In this document: piece by piece, positions 10,930 to 22,473 of the stretch | Layout: each line of letters starts with the position of its first letter | How positions within the stretch are numbered: the first letter of the stretch is position 1 | From: Ophioderma brevispina | Lineage: Eukaryota; Echinodermata; Ophiuroidea; Amphilepidida; Ophiodermatidae | Length of the DNA stretch: 64,000 nt | Assembly: GCA_023653785.1 (NCBI GenBank) | Contig: JAMKCH010035929.1 | Span: 1 to 64,000, forward strand | Direction: 5' to 3' | Program-made: the position numbers and the translations under genes | The notes under the pieces: generated by a model | Told to the model about the DNA's origin: nothing | What the model saw: the letters and a program-made list of their open reading frames with translations, nothing else | Database searches by the model: none

Positions 10930-13465
10930 TCACTACTGTCAAATGAACCAACTCGTTAGCTGCATAATCATCCATGTGCATAACACTTGAGTGACCAGTG
11001 ACTTCTAATATCTCAATGAAATGGCAACAATCATTATGATTGTGTGTTATCATACTAAAACCCTGCCCACTTAATACGATTTTTCAATGAATTAGCTTTT
11101 ATTCTCTTGCATACTTTATCTAAGAAAAGTGGATGGGGTGGTCTTTGTATATAGGTTCCCCTGGGCCAGGTGACCCCAACATAAACAAATTTTAAAAGCA
11201 TAAGGTTTAAAATCTCTATCTGCACTCACCAAGTAAATTCTTACCAAATTTTCAGAACCTTAAATGGTTCCTTCATCAGGGGATGATGCACTGTGAGGAT
11301 GACTGAGATGGCAGTGTTTCTAGAAGTTACTCCAGATCCAGTGTTTAAATCTAAGGGAGTTCCTAGACATCTCAGTAAACAGTTTATAGAATGGGAAGAC
11401 ACTCCATATCACTGTGAGGTGTTGATCTTCGGGTACTGGTCTCTCCGTATGTGAATGCTTCAGTATCTTCGTGTGTCGCCCCTAAACAAATTTCTTGCTG
11501 ATATGTTGATTTGTAAGATTGTGAAATCTTCCAGTTGTTTCCAAAAAAGCAAAAGTTATAATGGTTGTGTTTTTCTCTGGGTGAAAATAATCTGTCACCA
11601 CAAATCTCCTTTGAACCTTCAAACAAGTTGTAGCTTATTGAATCTGATTTCGATGTCGTTCAATTTGCATGGAATTTCTCTCTGCATTTTTAACCATTAT
11701 TCCTTGTTGAAGCCAAGTTACTCCTGCTTTCCTCTTTGCTTGGTTGTCACTGACACCAACCTGATTTGACTTTTATTTGAAGTTTCCTCGGTTTTATGTG
11801 AAGTGAGCTCATTTCAGTGGCGTGTATACCTTTTCTGTCGTATTTTACAGTGGTGGTTGCTTTCCCTTCTGTTTCCTGGACCACTCTCTGTATGGCAAGC
11901 GCCTCATCTCAGACGGTAACCTAGCTTGTGTGGATCTTGAAGGCAGCCTTCCTGCAAACTACTGCCTGTAGAGTTATACATTAATTTGATGAGCTTTAGA
12001 AAGGATGGTAGTAGTATAATTGAGCCAAATGTTATCTTATCTATCCAAGTATTGATTTAATTTAATAACACTGCAGTCAGATTGATGGAAGTATATCTGG
12101 TATTTTCATCTGCAATATTTCAATGATTAAATGAAATTTTAAATGGATAATGAAGGTAGCAATATTTTAGTGGTCAAAATAATATGAATTTTGTAAGAGA
12201 AAATTGATTTTGGAGTGTATTTGTTGGCAGGTCAACTTAAACATTAAGAAACAGAACACAATTTAAACGGAACATTCAACTGTAAGATCCACTAGTTTTA
12301 TGGCATTTTCCTCATGATGAACAAGTACCTTTCTATTTGGAAAGTCTGGCAGGATCTCAAGTTTAGTTGGGAAAAAGAAGTCTTAAAACAACTCTAGCAC
12401 TGCCATGAAAATGCAAATAAACAATTGCATCTGCTGCAAGTCTTCTGAAAACCACCTTGGATCGTACAGGTAAATGATGTAGTTAAAAAACAGCATACTT
12501 TGTATCCTAAAATCGTCAAATTCTTTATTGTGGACACATCGGGAGATGGCCTCACTTTGGGCAAGTCCACTACTGGTAGGCGTGGTCTCGACTGTGAAAG
12601 TGGGGGTCATGACCACCCCACTTTCCAAAATACAAAAATTATTTATTGGTCTTCGGTATGCTCCTCATTTGGTCCATTGTAATCTTGAAAGTGATATTAA
12701 AGGATTAAAAAAAAAATTCTGAACTATCAAGAGGCACCATTTGGTACACAAGAATGTAAGGGATCTCGGCTTCAAGGGATCATGCCAAGGGTCTAGGGGA
12801 CTGGGGCTAAACCAGAGGCATGCCTCATCGTGATGTCAGAGAACAACAGGTTGTCTCTGGGTTATTTAAAAGAGGTGTACAATATCACACCTTCTTTGTG
12901 AATTGTAACAAAATCACATTTGGTGCGGTGTATTTTTGTCCTGCTTGCCCGATCTTGGGCCAAAACTGCTCTTTCTTTATTGGCCTGCTAATTTATACGA
13001 TTTTGGCTTGCGTACTAATTTGAATTATCGAATGCCAAATCAGTGAGACAATAGAAAAGTTAGGCTGAATAAATTACCCATCAAGCACAGCATCAATTGA
13101 TATGCATGTTAACAGCTGGCTGTAGAAAAGTGGTATAAGTGGTATATTGCAGTAATTATATAACAATTATTTAAAAAATTAATATGAATTTAAAACTTTC
13201 TCTGACAATACCAAGTGCACCCCTTTAAAAATAATCCACTTGCCACTGTTATTTCCATCATTGTTTTTTTTTTTTTTTGTGTCACTTCAAGATTTAGGAG
13301 GCTCATACTGCATCAGTCATTATGTCTGCCTGTGTAAGTTGTGGTCTGAAGTTTGGTGTGACACTCAAAAACATTAATGCAATTGTAAATACTATGTTCT
13401 AAGGATTCAAGTGTGGGAACATATGGAGCCAAACATAATACTTAAAATTGGATAATTTACACCCA
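10930..13465. other. Mostly unannotated; weak minus-strand coding remnant at 11,384-11,790
   Basis: On the minus strand, 11,384-11,790 reads in two frames as plausible protein (for example WLQQGIMVKNAERNSMQIER, and HTERPVPEDQHLTVIWS in another frame), broken by stops. The downstream CTGATGAAGGAACC-type words near 11,270-11,290 occur in some retroelement tails. I cannot name it. The rest holds nothing I can support. Confidence 0.25.
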
Positions 13466-13469
13466 AATT

Positions 13470-13533
13470 TATTGGTTTTCGCTATGAGTTTTTAAAATAT
13501 TATAAATTTGCAACTCATAGCTCAACCAATAAT
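13470..13533. repeat. Short hairpin, 64 bp
   Basis: ATTGGTTTTCGCTATGAGTT is followed after a 20-base AT loop by AACTCATAGCTCAACCAAT, its near-perfect inverted copy. Probably a small foldback element. A single copy was seen in the window. Confidence 0.6.
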
Positions 13534-13602
13534 ATGGGATCATCAATCCAATTTTTAACTAAACCTTGGGGTACGGGTGTTGTTTGAGCAACTTCATCAT
13601 TG

Positions 13603-13735
13603 AGGCAAAGGTCACATTCCAAGGTCAAAGGTCACATTCCAGGGTAAAGGTCACATTCCAGGGTCAAGGTCATGGTTCACATTCAAAAGTCCTAGGTCAC
13701 AGCAAAGTCTAGGTCCCTCAGGTCAAGTTGTATGG
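13603..13735 (+). repeat. AGGTCA-rich short tandem array
   Basis: At least six AGGTCA-like half sites, mostly in the repeated word AAAGGTCACATTCCAGGGT of about 20 bases. AGGTCA is the half site bound by nuclear receptors of the RXR/ERR class (established). Here the tandem arrangement looks like a decaying minisatellite of a dispersed repeat family rather than an enhancer, but binding is possible. Confidence 0.6.
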
Positions 13736-13739
13736 AAAG

Positions 13740-15320
13740 CCCTGCAAGTAATCATACAAAAGCAGGTGACACTAGTGTTTTCAAAAGCACCTGTTTATTC
13801 ACAAAAAACATTCTTTTATGAAGCTTTGTCGTGTGAGCATCCATTGTACACAGTAAAATAGGCACCTGGCACATTATCCTAAATGTACCCACTCGCAAGC
13901 CCACACAGGACGGCAATGAGTGGCGGGTCCGATATTATAGGAACCCTAAAGAAAACAAATAAACCACAAAATTTGGGATATTACACAAAAATAATCTTAT
14001 ATTTATTTCATCTTTAATCACCAGTAACCAACATAAGGTTAATATGCGCTGCGCCACACGCCATTGTCGGGACCCGCACCTCAGAGTGACTTATAAGGTA
14101 AAGTGGATGACCTCAACCATATATCTGGCATGTCAGTAGTAGGTTCCCAGTTTCACTCTCCAATAATGCTTCAAACACATCATGGTGAATGAAACAAAGA
14201 GGGACGAGTTGACTCCAACCACAGTTAAGTACCATTCAAGAGAGTTCGTCTCCAACAATAATGCAGGCAATATAAACTTGACCTAGCGTACATCAACGGC
14301 TACAAATTATACCATCCCTGCATGAGTGTTGGCATATTAACTACCATGGCCTAATGGTTGTGGGAGAGATTATGGGGTCCATCTCCAATGGTTGCAATAA
14401 TGCAGTAACACATACCCTGGTGTCACCTATTATGTTGTAGGTATCTGTTACCTGCAATATAGAATCAAGAATTTATAAGATGACAGTGGAGTTTTTGTTA
14501 TAGGTGCTCTCCAAGCGGCATTCACAAGTTAGATTGGTGTCGTGGCAGGTCCATTGCCTGTAAGTTTGACCTTGTTGGGATACAAAGTCCACCCACACCT
14601 CCAAGAGCATTTAAAGTATGAGAGGTGACGGGCAAGTTTTGGGCCCATAAAATGCTAACCTAGCAAAAGTATTACACCCAAGTGATCAACCAGGGTTACT
14701 TATGGAGCAGATGAGAGACTTGGAAAGTGAAATGTTAATTATGAATGAAGCAAGCAACCACCATACGAAGGGAGAGTCACATGCACAATTATGGTAAATA
14801 GAAGGGTGCTACACGAGTCTTTACCCCGGGTCTTTCCCTCTGCTCTTTTTCTGTTCCCTTGCCGTGTTGCCGATTGGCAGAGCCACTAGTAGCAGTATTT
14901 ACAGTTCGTAATTCTTTTCTCCATTCCGATACAGGATGTTAAACTTTTCAAAACTGATATAGTCCGGGACATATTAGCCGACCATTGCACGTAGGTCAAG
15001 GTTAGTCAATCAGTACGGCGTGCCGCGGTCTGTGATTGGTGTGAATGTGTAATATGAGCAGGGCATGTTCGACCAAATGCTTTAAAATGTCAAAACATGC
15101 CCTATTTGCGTCGGGTTTTCGACCACGGACACAATAATTTCACGTAAGTAACTTTCTGATTCAATAAGCTTGAAATGTTCACAGAATATTCTTCCAGCCG
15201 GCCTTTGTTCTACACGTCAAATTCCGTCAGACGCGCAATTGCTCGCCCTATTCTGTCCATGGCTATAACCCCCGTGAGTTTTGCGATTGGTGCTGGTAGT
15301 GGCCCGATACAATGTTAAGC
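13740..15320. other. No supported gene
   Basis: I read both strands for long conserved frames and found none that I can defend. The flanks at 15,100-15,300 share words such as AACATGCCCTATTTG with 51,790, hinting at another dispersed repeat. Confidence 0.4.
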
Positions 15321-15324
15321 ATTC

Positions 15325-15790
15325 TTGGCAGGTCGATGTTCCTAACTTGACCAATGAAGACAAGTCTGGCCATGAGCTTCCCTGTCACTTCTCAAACTTT
15401 GCTTAGGTAATTCAATACTCAACTGGCGGGCCGTTTCCGGTTCTGCCGGTTCTGCGGTTGACTTATCATAGTTTTCTGAATTACTTAATCGGATTAAAGG
15501 ATTAAGAAGATTGAGCTGATTAAATGAACCGAAAAAAATGGCCGCCGGTTGAGTATTGATTTGTCCCTTGGTTTCTTTTCTTTATTTGCTGTCTTTTCCA
15601 TTGACAAATAGGTCTTCAATCATCCGAGTGAGGCTATCATGCAGGTCAACTTCTGTCTGCAGTCTCTCTCACTCAATTCTATGAATTTGTCAGTCCCTTT
15701 CTTGTATGGATCTGGAGGATCACTGCAAAATCTCAGACGTCCTATGACTCCGATGACAGGTGGATGGCTCTCCAATATCACTTCCATATA
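15325..15790 (-). pseudogene. Duplicated coding remnant (upstream copy) of an uncharacterised repetitive protein family, split by a MITE
   Basis: Read on the minus strand, 15,600-15,720 gives PDPYKKGTDKFIELSE and then the cysteine/arginine-shifted version of the LQTEVDLHDS block. 15,325-15,395 gives LMARLVFIGQVRNIDLPRML. The order and text match the second copy at 15,827-16,320. I recall similar phrases in large uncharacterised, multicopy, transposon-like proteins of fishes, cnidarians and echinoderms; that is memory of a pattern, not a search. A MITE (15,403-15,570) sits inside, and several frameshifts separate the pieces, so this copy cannot encode a protein as it stands. Confidence 0.45.
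15403..15570. mobile_element. MITE-like element with CAATACTCAAC inverted ends, copy 1
   Basis: Left end CAATACTCAACTGGCGGGCC and right end GGCCGCCGGTTGAGTATTG are inverted copies. In the second copy the symmetry extends outward through GGGACAAAT/ATTTGTCCC. The interior is AT-rich with TTGCTGAATTACT-like words. It has inserted in a coding remnant, and both tandem copies carry it, so insertion predates the duplication. Confidence 0.7.
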
Positions 15791-15826
15791 GATGCACTAG
15801 TTTTCCTGGACCTGATAAAACGTGAC

Positions 15827-16400
15827 AGCATCTTGGCAGGTCGATGTTCCTAACTTGACCAATGAAGACAAGTCTGGCCATGAGCTCCCTGTCCTTTCAA
15901 ACTTTGCTTGGGACAAATTTAATACTCAACTGCGGGCGGTTCTGCGCGGTTGAATTAATTCATTGGGTTTGCTGAATTACTCAATCAGATTAAAGTTCAG
16001 TAGATCGAGTGGATTAATAACCCGCCTGGACCCGTGCAGACGAAAACAGCTGCCGGTTGAGTATTGTTTGGTCCCTTAGCTTCTTTTTCTTTATTTGGCT
16101 GCCTTTCCCATTGAAGAAAGGTCTTTTTTCCCCCCCCCAATTCCCCCCCCCCTAGTGATGCTATCATGCAGGTCAACTTCTGTCTGCAGTCTCTTCTCGG
16201 TGAATTCTATGAATTTGTCATTCCCTTTCTTGTATGCATCAAGGAGGTCACTGAAATTCAGACGTATCTATGGCTTCTGATGACAGGGTTGGGGAAAAAA
16301 TGAGCTCTCCAATATGAACTTCAATCTCTGGTTGAATGATTCAACCATGTTTTTTGTGGATTGTATCAATGATTGCTGTCAACAGCTTTTTTGTCATGTT
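15827..16400 (-). pseudogene. Coding remnant (second copy) of the same uncharacterised protein family
   Basis: On the minus strand, 16,305-16,365 reads STKNMVESFNQRLKFILESS, 16,153-16,258 reads LLDAYKKGNDKFIEFTEKRL and continues QTEVDLHDSIT, and 15,828-15,895 reads LMARLVFIGQVRNIDLPR. The pieces follow each other in the right order for one protein but lie in different frames. A MITE at 15,909-16,076 and a C-homopolymer run (16,128-16,153) interrupt them. It continues the same minus-strand remnant seen at 16,690-17,085. The host function is unknown; an ORF carried by a DNA transposon is the most likely source (inference). Confidence 0.5.
15909..16076. mobile_element. MITE-like element with CAATACTCAAC inverted ends, copy 2
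   Basis: Left GGGACAAATTTAATACTCAA and right GAGTATTGTTTGGTCCC are inverted copies. Same family and same relative site as the element at 15,403-15,570. Confidence 0.7.
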
Positions 16401-16689
16401 TTGTGTCATCACAAGAATTGCAGGAGGACTGGGGTTACTCTGGTCCTTATTTCTTTGTGTGTGTGTGTGGTACAGCAATGTATGCGTGTCTGTGGTCAAA
16501 ATGTTAACCTCTTAATATATTGCATGATTATGAGTTCTGGTAAGGGCTACGATGATTTAACTTGGTGGAAAGGAGGGGGGTGAGGTGACCTGTTGGTGAC
16601 CTCATTGACCTTTTTGCCTCATTAACAAAACCGCGACGGCAGACGGACCGCGATGTATTTTCATTTGACTCCTTTCAAATCGTACGGAA

Positions 16690-17085
16690 TTTTAAGACTG
16701 CTGTCCCCTAACCAGCCTCTCTTCACATATTCTCGTAATTGCAGCTCTAGAGCCTATCATGGTGTGTCCCTAATCCACCTATTGACAGCCCTTGATTGGG
16801 TGTTGAAACCTTCATTCCTCCTCTAGTTTTGGAATCTCGTTGCTGTTGCTCAATGGTAAGGTCGCATGGTACTCTGGAAATCCCATGTGTTTTTTGCCTT
16901 GAAGACTGTAAAATTAACTTCACCATCAAACACAAAGGATGTGTCTTCTCCAGCGCTTTCATTTCCAACCATTAAACTGGAAGATATCGAGAATACTTTG
17001 TCCGATCATAGGCAAACAGCCATGGCAAAAGAGCCAGAGTGCATCAAGATGGACTTAAACCAGTCTTATCTCTTGACGCCCTAAT
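16690..17085 (-). pseudogene. Coding remnant with a conserved IEQQQ...SKTRGG block
   Basis: The minus strand from 16,968 to 16,750 reads through HPLCLMVKLILQSSRQKTHG and then VPCDLTIEQQQRDSKTRGGM. After a shift of frame, HHDRL/SRAAITRICEE follows. I remember an equivalent DLxIEQ...(D/T)KTxGG...W block in multicopy uncharacterised proteins of aquatic animals, upstream of a LL-AY-G-FLEF-EKRL block like the one at 16,153-16,258. The order here (block 1, then block 2 downstream on the minus strand) fits that. Broken by frameshifts; not functional as read. Confidence 0.5.
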
Positions 17086-17286
17086 GAATAGCAGTGTCCT
17101 CGATCATATCCAAGTATGAGCATCAGATGGCAAAGGTGGCACTAGCTTGACATTTGTTGTGAATGAAAGTCTCTTACATTAGCGGCATTTCCATGTGGTA
17201 GTCATCGTTTAAAGCAAGTGGATTGGCTGCTTTGAGGGCTTTGGCATACAACAGTTGCAGTAAGTCAAGGTAAATGATTGCAAGGA

Positions 17287-17430
17287 GGAGTTTCCGTAAC
17301 CTGACCCATCTGACAACTGTTATGAATTCGGAACCTTAACAGAATAAACGTGTGCTTTATCTGGAAGGGTTCCGAATTCATAAGTGTGGTCAGAACCCAG
17401 TGTGTCAGATTGGTCGGGTTATGGAAACTC
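17287..17430. mobile_element. Foldback MITE, family A, copy 1
   Basis: Outer arms GGAGTTTCCGTAACCTGACC and TCGGGTTATGGAAACTC are inverted copies, followed inward by CATCTGACA/TGTCAGA and an inner hairpin TTATGAATTCGGAACC...GGTTCCGAATTCATAA around an ACAGAATAAA core. Other copies lie at 55,896, 56,448, 62,004 and, cut, at 63,974. It interrupts the minus-strand coding remnant. No transposase is encoded. Confidence 0.85.
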
Positions 17431-17444
17431 ACGATCGCAAGTGC

Positions 17445-17862
17445 TTATCTATGCATTACCTTTGCTGAGAGAAACCCTTCATAGACACCATGTTCTAGCT
17501 TATTCAATCTTTGGTCTCTTTCAGTCCTGTTGGGTATGGCATTTTTGCAGTATATTAGGTAAGCGACCCACCAACGATGGTTATTAAGAGTGTTCTCAAG
17601 TTGATCAACACAGTCTTCAGATAGGCGAATGAGCATGGAGCCCTGAGCGTATTCCTTGTTGATTTCAGTGCAAATGAGCTTGTCTGTCTGGTAGATGTGA
17701 CGGGTGCCTGCAACTTTATTTTTACAAACTTCAGATGTTTCTCGGCAGCATCTGCCATTGCCACTACCGTGTTGTTAATGTTATAAAGACTGCAGGTGAA
17801 ATTGTAGACTGGGCTAATTCCGTGAAAATGTTGCATCTGCATGAAATTTAAAGTTAACTTGA
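17445..17862 (-). pseudogene. Coding remnant, unrecognised, two overlapping frames
   Basis: The minus strand reads INNTVVAMADAAEKHLKFVK and then APVTSTRQTSSFALKSTRNT in one frame. After a slip near 17,640 it continues MLIRLSEDCVDQLENTLNNH. The sense of the text across the slip suggests one original frame with a small indel. It lies between other remnants of the same strand and probably belongs to the same protein. No domain is recognised. Confidence 0.4.
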
Positions 17863-17904
17863 TGCTGTAAAGTAGACTAAGCAGTCAGAAACCACTTTTG
17901 CTTT

Positions 17905-18362
17905 TTGTGGGCCGCCAGTTATAGCTGGAGGTCCACTTGCCATCGGTTGTGCGTGTGTATGTGTGGATGTATGTGTATGTGTGATGTATGTGTTATGTGT
18001 GGTCACTAAAGTGTTTATTTTTAAGATTTACCTACAATGAAAGTTGAAGTTCAATTGGAACCAAACTTCTGTCATAGGTGCACGCTGGGATCCCTCATAT
18101 GTTGATGAGGTCAAAGGTCATGTGCCAAGGTCAATTCTTGTGAGGTCAAGTTGGAAAATAGGCTAAAAATGTAAAATTGTCCTCAATTGAAAAGTTGAAG
18201 TTCAATTGGAACCAAACTTGTGTCATGTGCACCCGATGGGATCCCTCCATATTTTGATGAGGTCAGGTCATGTGCCAAGGTCAAAGTTTATGGAGCGGCC
18301 CACAGCTTATATTCTTTGAATATAGGGAGCACGGAAGCCTAGAGCCGCAAAATTCTAGTTCT
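17905..18362. repeat. Composite dispersed repeat with inner tandem copies and AGGTCA words
   Basis: Bounded by GTGGGCCGCC (17,908) and the inverted GCGGCCCAC (18,295). It contains a TATG/TGTG microsatellite at about 17,945-18,000 and two tandem copies of a unit of about 140 bp (GAAGTTCAATTGGAACCAAA, then GGATCCCTC, then GATGAGGTCAAAGGTCATG). It ends with AGCTTATATTCTTTGAATAT and TTCTAGTT. The same end and tandem units occur at 46,388-46,660 and 48,985-49,270. A non-autonomous mobile element is likely, inserted in the minus-strand coding remnant. Confidence 0.65.
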
Positions 18363-18589
18363 GTAATTTGATTTATTTTTTATGACAATTTGAAGTTTAG
18401 GGAAACTGGAACCAGTATGAGTGGCCCAATTTGCAGTGAAATCTTGATCTCATGTGGTTATCAAGTGCACCTCACCAAGACACTCTAATTTGCATTTAAA
18501 TAGCCAAGCTTCTTTATACTGTATCGTTTAATTGAGGTTTTGAAATGTCCCTTCAGTCACACAAATAGCTTAATGAACCGATGACCTCC

Positions 18590-18990
18590 ACGCAAGTTGA
18601 CCTTTAGTTGGTTTTGTCCAATTGGAGACGCCTTTCTTAAAAGCTTTCTCCTTCCACTCCCACGCAAGTCTCAACTTAACCACGTAGCCGGCCTCTACCT
18701 TCATCCATTGAGCAGTTATATGACTTGGCAGTGGAGTGACATTGGTAAGCCCTCCTTAGTTAGTAAATCATAGTAGACAAGTCAGATTTCTGCAACTGTA
18801 TCTTTTCCCTTCTTTGCCCTCAAGTATTCTTGAATTTCTTCAAACAAAAGTGAGTTCTCATTTTCTTTGATAAGCTGACTGACAATCGTTGTGTGTAATT
18901 GTCTGCTGACTTTTACTATGTCTTCACTCACTTCAAAATTTTTAAAATTTTGTCCTCTTTATGCTTGATCTTCTTCTGAAGCTTGTGTTT
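18590..18990 (-). pseudogene. Coding remnant, charged helical segment
   Basis: The minus strand at 18,950-18,800 reads VSEDIVKVSRQLHTTIVSQL and then ENENSLLFEEIQEYLRAKKG. At 18,760-18,590 another frame reads PLPSHITAQWMKVEAGYVVK and then LAWEWKEKAFKKGVSNW. Both look like true protein text with coherent amino-acid use, separated by one or more frame changes. They lie upstream (minus sense) of the remnants at 17,445-17,862 and presumably come from the same source. No domain is identified. Confidence 0.4.
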
Positions 18991-19024
18991 CTCATTGCTA
19001 CCTTCTTTGTGTATCTAGATGTTT

Positions 19025-19335
19025 TGTGAGAGGGATGGTCAATATGATCACACCCCCCCCCCCCTCCCATTTTGACACCCTACATGGATTTTTGACCAAA
19101 TACCTCGTATGTAGTTAAAGAATGGTACTTTCTGCTACTTCCTGTGCATTTTGTTCTAATTAAATTACGATTAAACAATTTAAGGTTCAATGGCAAATTT
19201 TTGTAGCTAGTAACGGAACTTGTCACAAACCCAGGGGGGGGGGGGGGGGGGGGGGGGGGGGTGGGGGGGGGTGGGGGGGGGTTAATTTTTTTAAGGGGGG
19301 GGGGGGGGGGGTTCATAAATTTCATCAACCCCACC
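19025..19335. repeat. C-run and long G-run region
   Basis: A C run at about 19,052-19,064 is followed by G runs at 19,234-19,311 broken by single T or by TTAATTTTTTTAA. Long homopolymers like this are typical sequencing trouble spots and their lengths should not be trusted. Confidence 0.85.
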
Positions 19336-19339
19336 CCCC

Positions 19340-19640
19340 ATGTCAAAAGAAATTTACGTCACGGGCATGCATGCTTTTACAGCTATGTTTTCTAAGTGCC
19401 CTTTTTGCTTATGTTTGTTCACTTCTGATTGGCTGACAACTTTGGCGAGTTCTTTTCTTGTTACTTCAACAGCAGAATACTTTTCTTTCTCAAACTGGTT
19501 TTTAAAGAGCACATTGTCAGAACACCTACAATGCAGTCTTGGCTGCGTTTCCTTGATCTCTCCCTCCTTTTTTACAATCTTCATGACTTCTGATGCACAG
19601 CTGTGAGTTCTTTCCGCAGCCTTACACCCCAGAAGTCACC
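19340..19640 (-). pseudogene. Coding remnant, lysine/glutamate-rich
   Basis: An open minus-strand stretch reads EVMKIVKKEGEIKETQPRLH and continues KNQFEKEKYSAVEVTRKELA. A diverged second copy of the same DNA lies at 21,005-21,075. The composition suggests a helical segment. It is probably the upstream end of the minus-strand remnant series running down to 15.3 kb. A G-run separates it from the next piece. Confidence 0.4.
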
Positions 19641-22470
19641 TCAGCCTTCTGACACTTCCTCATCTGAGAAAGTTGATGATAAACACCTCGTGGTGAAGAG
19701 TCAAGATGCAATCCTTCTTCGTCTCATCTCCTCTTTTGATCTTGACTTGGCCACATATTTTTTTGATATATAGCATCGGTTGTCTATATGTTGGACAAAT
19801 AATAAATAATTAACCCCAATCCACAACTGTTGATTCACAAAATTGTCTCCTTTATTTTTCACAAGTAATATTTGGTAAATCATCACAATTTGAACACTAA
19901 TTAAAGTGTGACCTGCAACAGCTATCGCCTGTGTAAAATCATCCATTTCTATACAAGACTTTTAGTTTGCATTTTCTTTTATCTGATCTTTACTTACCTG
20001 TGTAAGCTTATGAACTCAAATAAGTCGTCATTCTTAATTTATTTACTTGTTATGGATTGTGTCGTCGGCACCTTGCGATCATGGCCCCATTCGTATAGTG
20101 TAGAAGGGCAACCCACAATGCACATGCCTATTTGCCCAGAGCATGTATCACTGAAGGAATATATATGTGGTAGGGGTTGGAAAGCAGTTAGGTACTTCAG
20201 CATCATGTAGCAATTTCATTGGCTCCTTTTTTATGATAAATTTATAACTCAACCTGACTGATTTAACCTGCTTGGAAGTTTAACAATATCACATCTGACA
20301 AAACATATCAAATTAAAGGAAAATGTTCAGACAGAAGCTTGTCGCAGAGTGCCTAAATTGCAGTGTCCTATTATTTAAATCCTGCTCATAAATGGGGAAA
20401 TTGTAGACTGCAGTTTTTCGTTTGTAGTAGAGGACTGACATCAGGAATGGTGTGTACAATACGCTTCCAGGTCAAAGGTTGTTGCTTGGTAGTGCTTGTT
20501 AAGCTGGAAAATTGTTTTTCATCTTCCTTTGGGATGTTGGACTCTACTTTCCGTTGTTGTATGTCAATTCAATATCATTGTGAAACCTCCTTGGTTGAAA
20601 TAAATGTCATACTTCGTCAAGGTCAAACGATTTTTTTTGCATTTATAATACGAATACTCTCCTGTATACATTCTCTTTACAAGTGCTGGAGCCTTTGTCT
20701 ACACCATTATGGGTTCAAATGTATCATTTTTCTGATTTAGGGACTTTTCCCTCACGATCCTGTCCATAGAAACCATGATTATCGCCCTTTCTTTTTAGGG
20801 CACAACGAACAGTCTTGTCATATGTCAAGTGTAGCACAAAAAATATCCTGCTATGCACACTTTCATCCTTTTCGTGTGTGTCCGCCCTGTGTTTGGGCTT
20901 CTTGTCTGTAATTTGTGAAGCAAATTAAGTGATGTGGTGTGGTTGAATTAACCCACCTTAACTATTGATTATGTACTTTCCTGCTAATGTTTCTTCATGT
21001 AATTCTTTTTGGCGACCAACTTTGGCGAGTTATTTTTTGTTGCTTCAACAGCAGAACACTTTCTTTATCAACTGGTTACAAGATCAGATTGTTCGAATCA
21101 CCACAAGGGATTTTAGTCTGACATTTGTCGTTGATCTGATCTGTTAATAGCCTGTGTAAGTTTATGAAGTCAATAAATTCATTCCGTAAAGTTTATGTAC
21201 TTGGTGTGGCTTATGTCCATTGGGCTGCCATCAGATCATGTGCCCTTCATGAGGGTTGTTAACTTCGGTGCTTCTGTCGTTCTTAATAGCAATAGGTGCC
21301 TGCAGTCCACCTCCATACTGGCTGTGTCATCTATGGAATTCAATGTTGGGGACATCTCTTTACCGCGTGTAACACCCGGCAACCACAAAGCACATTCCTA
21401 TTTTACCCAAGCTGTGTCCACTGAATTAAGTGATTGTGTGTTGATATGTTGAGGTTTGGTCTTAAGCAAGCAGGTACAATTGCATTGCGCTCCTTGGTTT
21501 ACCGCAGTTTCTTGCCAAATATAGCATGCCCATTCTTAGAATCCTGCTATAAAAGTAAAATTTTAGACTGCAGTTTCTATGTGTAGTTATTTGGTTTTGG
21601 TTTGTGTGCGTGCGTGCGTCCAGTTACATATTTTTTTTCAAATGTTTTTCTAGAGATTTTTCGTAATAAGACCGAGAATGTTGCCACACATTGCCAACTT
21701 TGTCAAGTTAAGGTCCCATATCACCGTATGCCTTTTTTTCTTGATGCATTAACTAAATTTATTTATTTTTATAATTTGTATTTTTTTTCGTGGATTGTTT
21801 TTCTGAAATTGTGTTTTGGTTATTTAGATTTTTTTTTCATTTGCATTCAACAAAACATGTAATCTAACTGCAAAATGGTCTATAATTAGCATGTTTATAA
21901 CGCTGTGTAAACATTATTTATGCCCTCGCCCTTCAAATTAAACATTGTTCCGTGGTGTTGTTTAGACTATACCATCGCAGATGGTAACAAGCATACCCAA
22001 AATCCATGATTGAACCCCTAATTTGCGTTTCTACGTCATTTGAGAGAATCTGTACATTTTTGTTGAAAAGTATAATGTATTTATAAAAAAATAGCAGGAA
22101 CATTTTTTAGATCAGCTATAGCTAGCTCTAGTTGTAGGCGAATTTACCGAATAAACCTAGTCACTACAGACTTTACATACACAGCGTACGGTTTGGCAAT
22201 TAGGGGTAAAGGTTTTCTCTGCCGCCGAGTAGATGCTCGCCTGAATTGAACAACTTGGCTCATGATATGATAGTACTCAGTCGCAGTGATCAATTTCGCC
22301 TTGTGAGTATGCATGCATAAAATTTATCTTGGCTCAAATCAATATCGCATGTCATCGCTCACTACGATGGAAGTATATATTTTACCATTATCGTAATAGG
22401 AACTTCTACCGAATGCCACTTTTCATATGGGTGTATTACTTGGGAATTAATTTGTGATATAAGCTATGTA
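19640..22470. repeat. Diverged duplication: 19.4-20.55 kb resembles 21.0-21.6 kb; otherwise no supported gene
   Basis: Shared words in the same order: ACTTTGGCGAGTT (19,440 and 21,019), GCCTGTGTAAG (20,000 and 21,150), GACTGCAGTTT (20,407 and 21,567). The 20,730-20,900 part also resembles 24,400-24,590 (GGGACTTTTCCCTCACGATC versus GGGACATGTCTCCCACTCTG). Only the KNQFEKEK remnant has a coding look. 21,600-22,470 shows nothing recognisable. Confidence 0.45.
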
Positions 22471-22473
22471 TAC

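Noticed and set aside
13603..13735. Possible CRISPR-like regular repeats
   Set aside because: Repeat words are imperfect, overlap and have no unique spacers; the genome is animal-like. The same applies to the 33-bp minisatellite at 63.8 kb.
19080..19346. Proline-rich minus-strand frame
   Set aside because: Translation of the G/C homopolymer runs.
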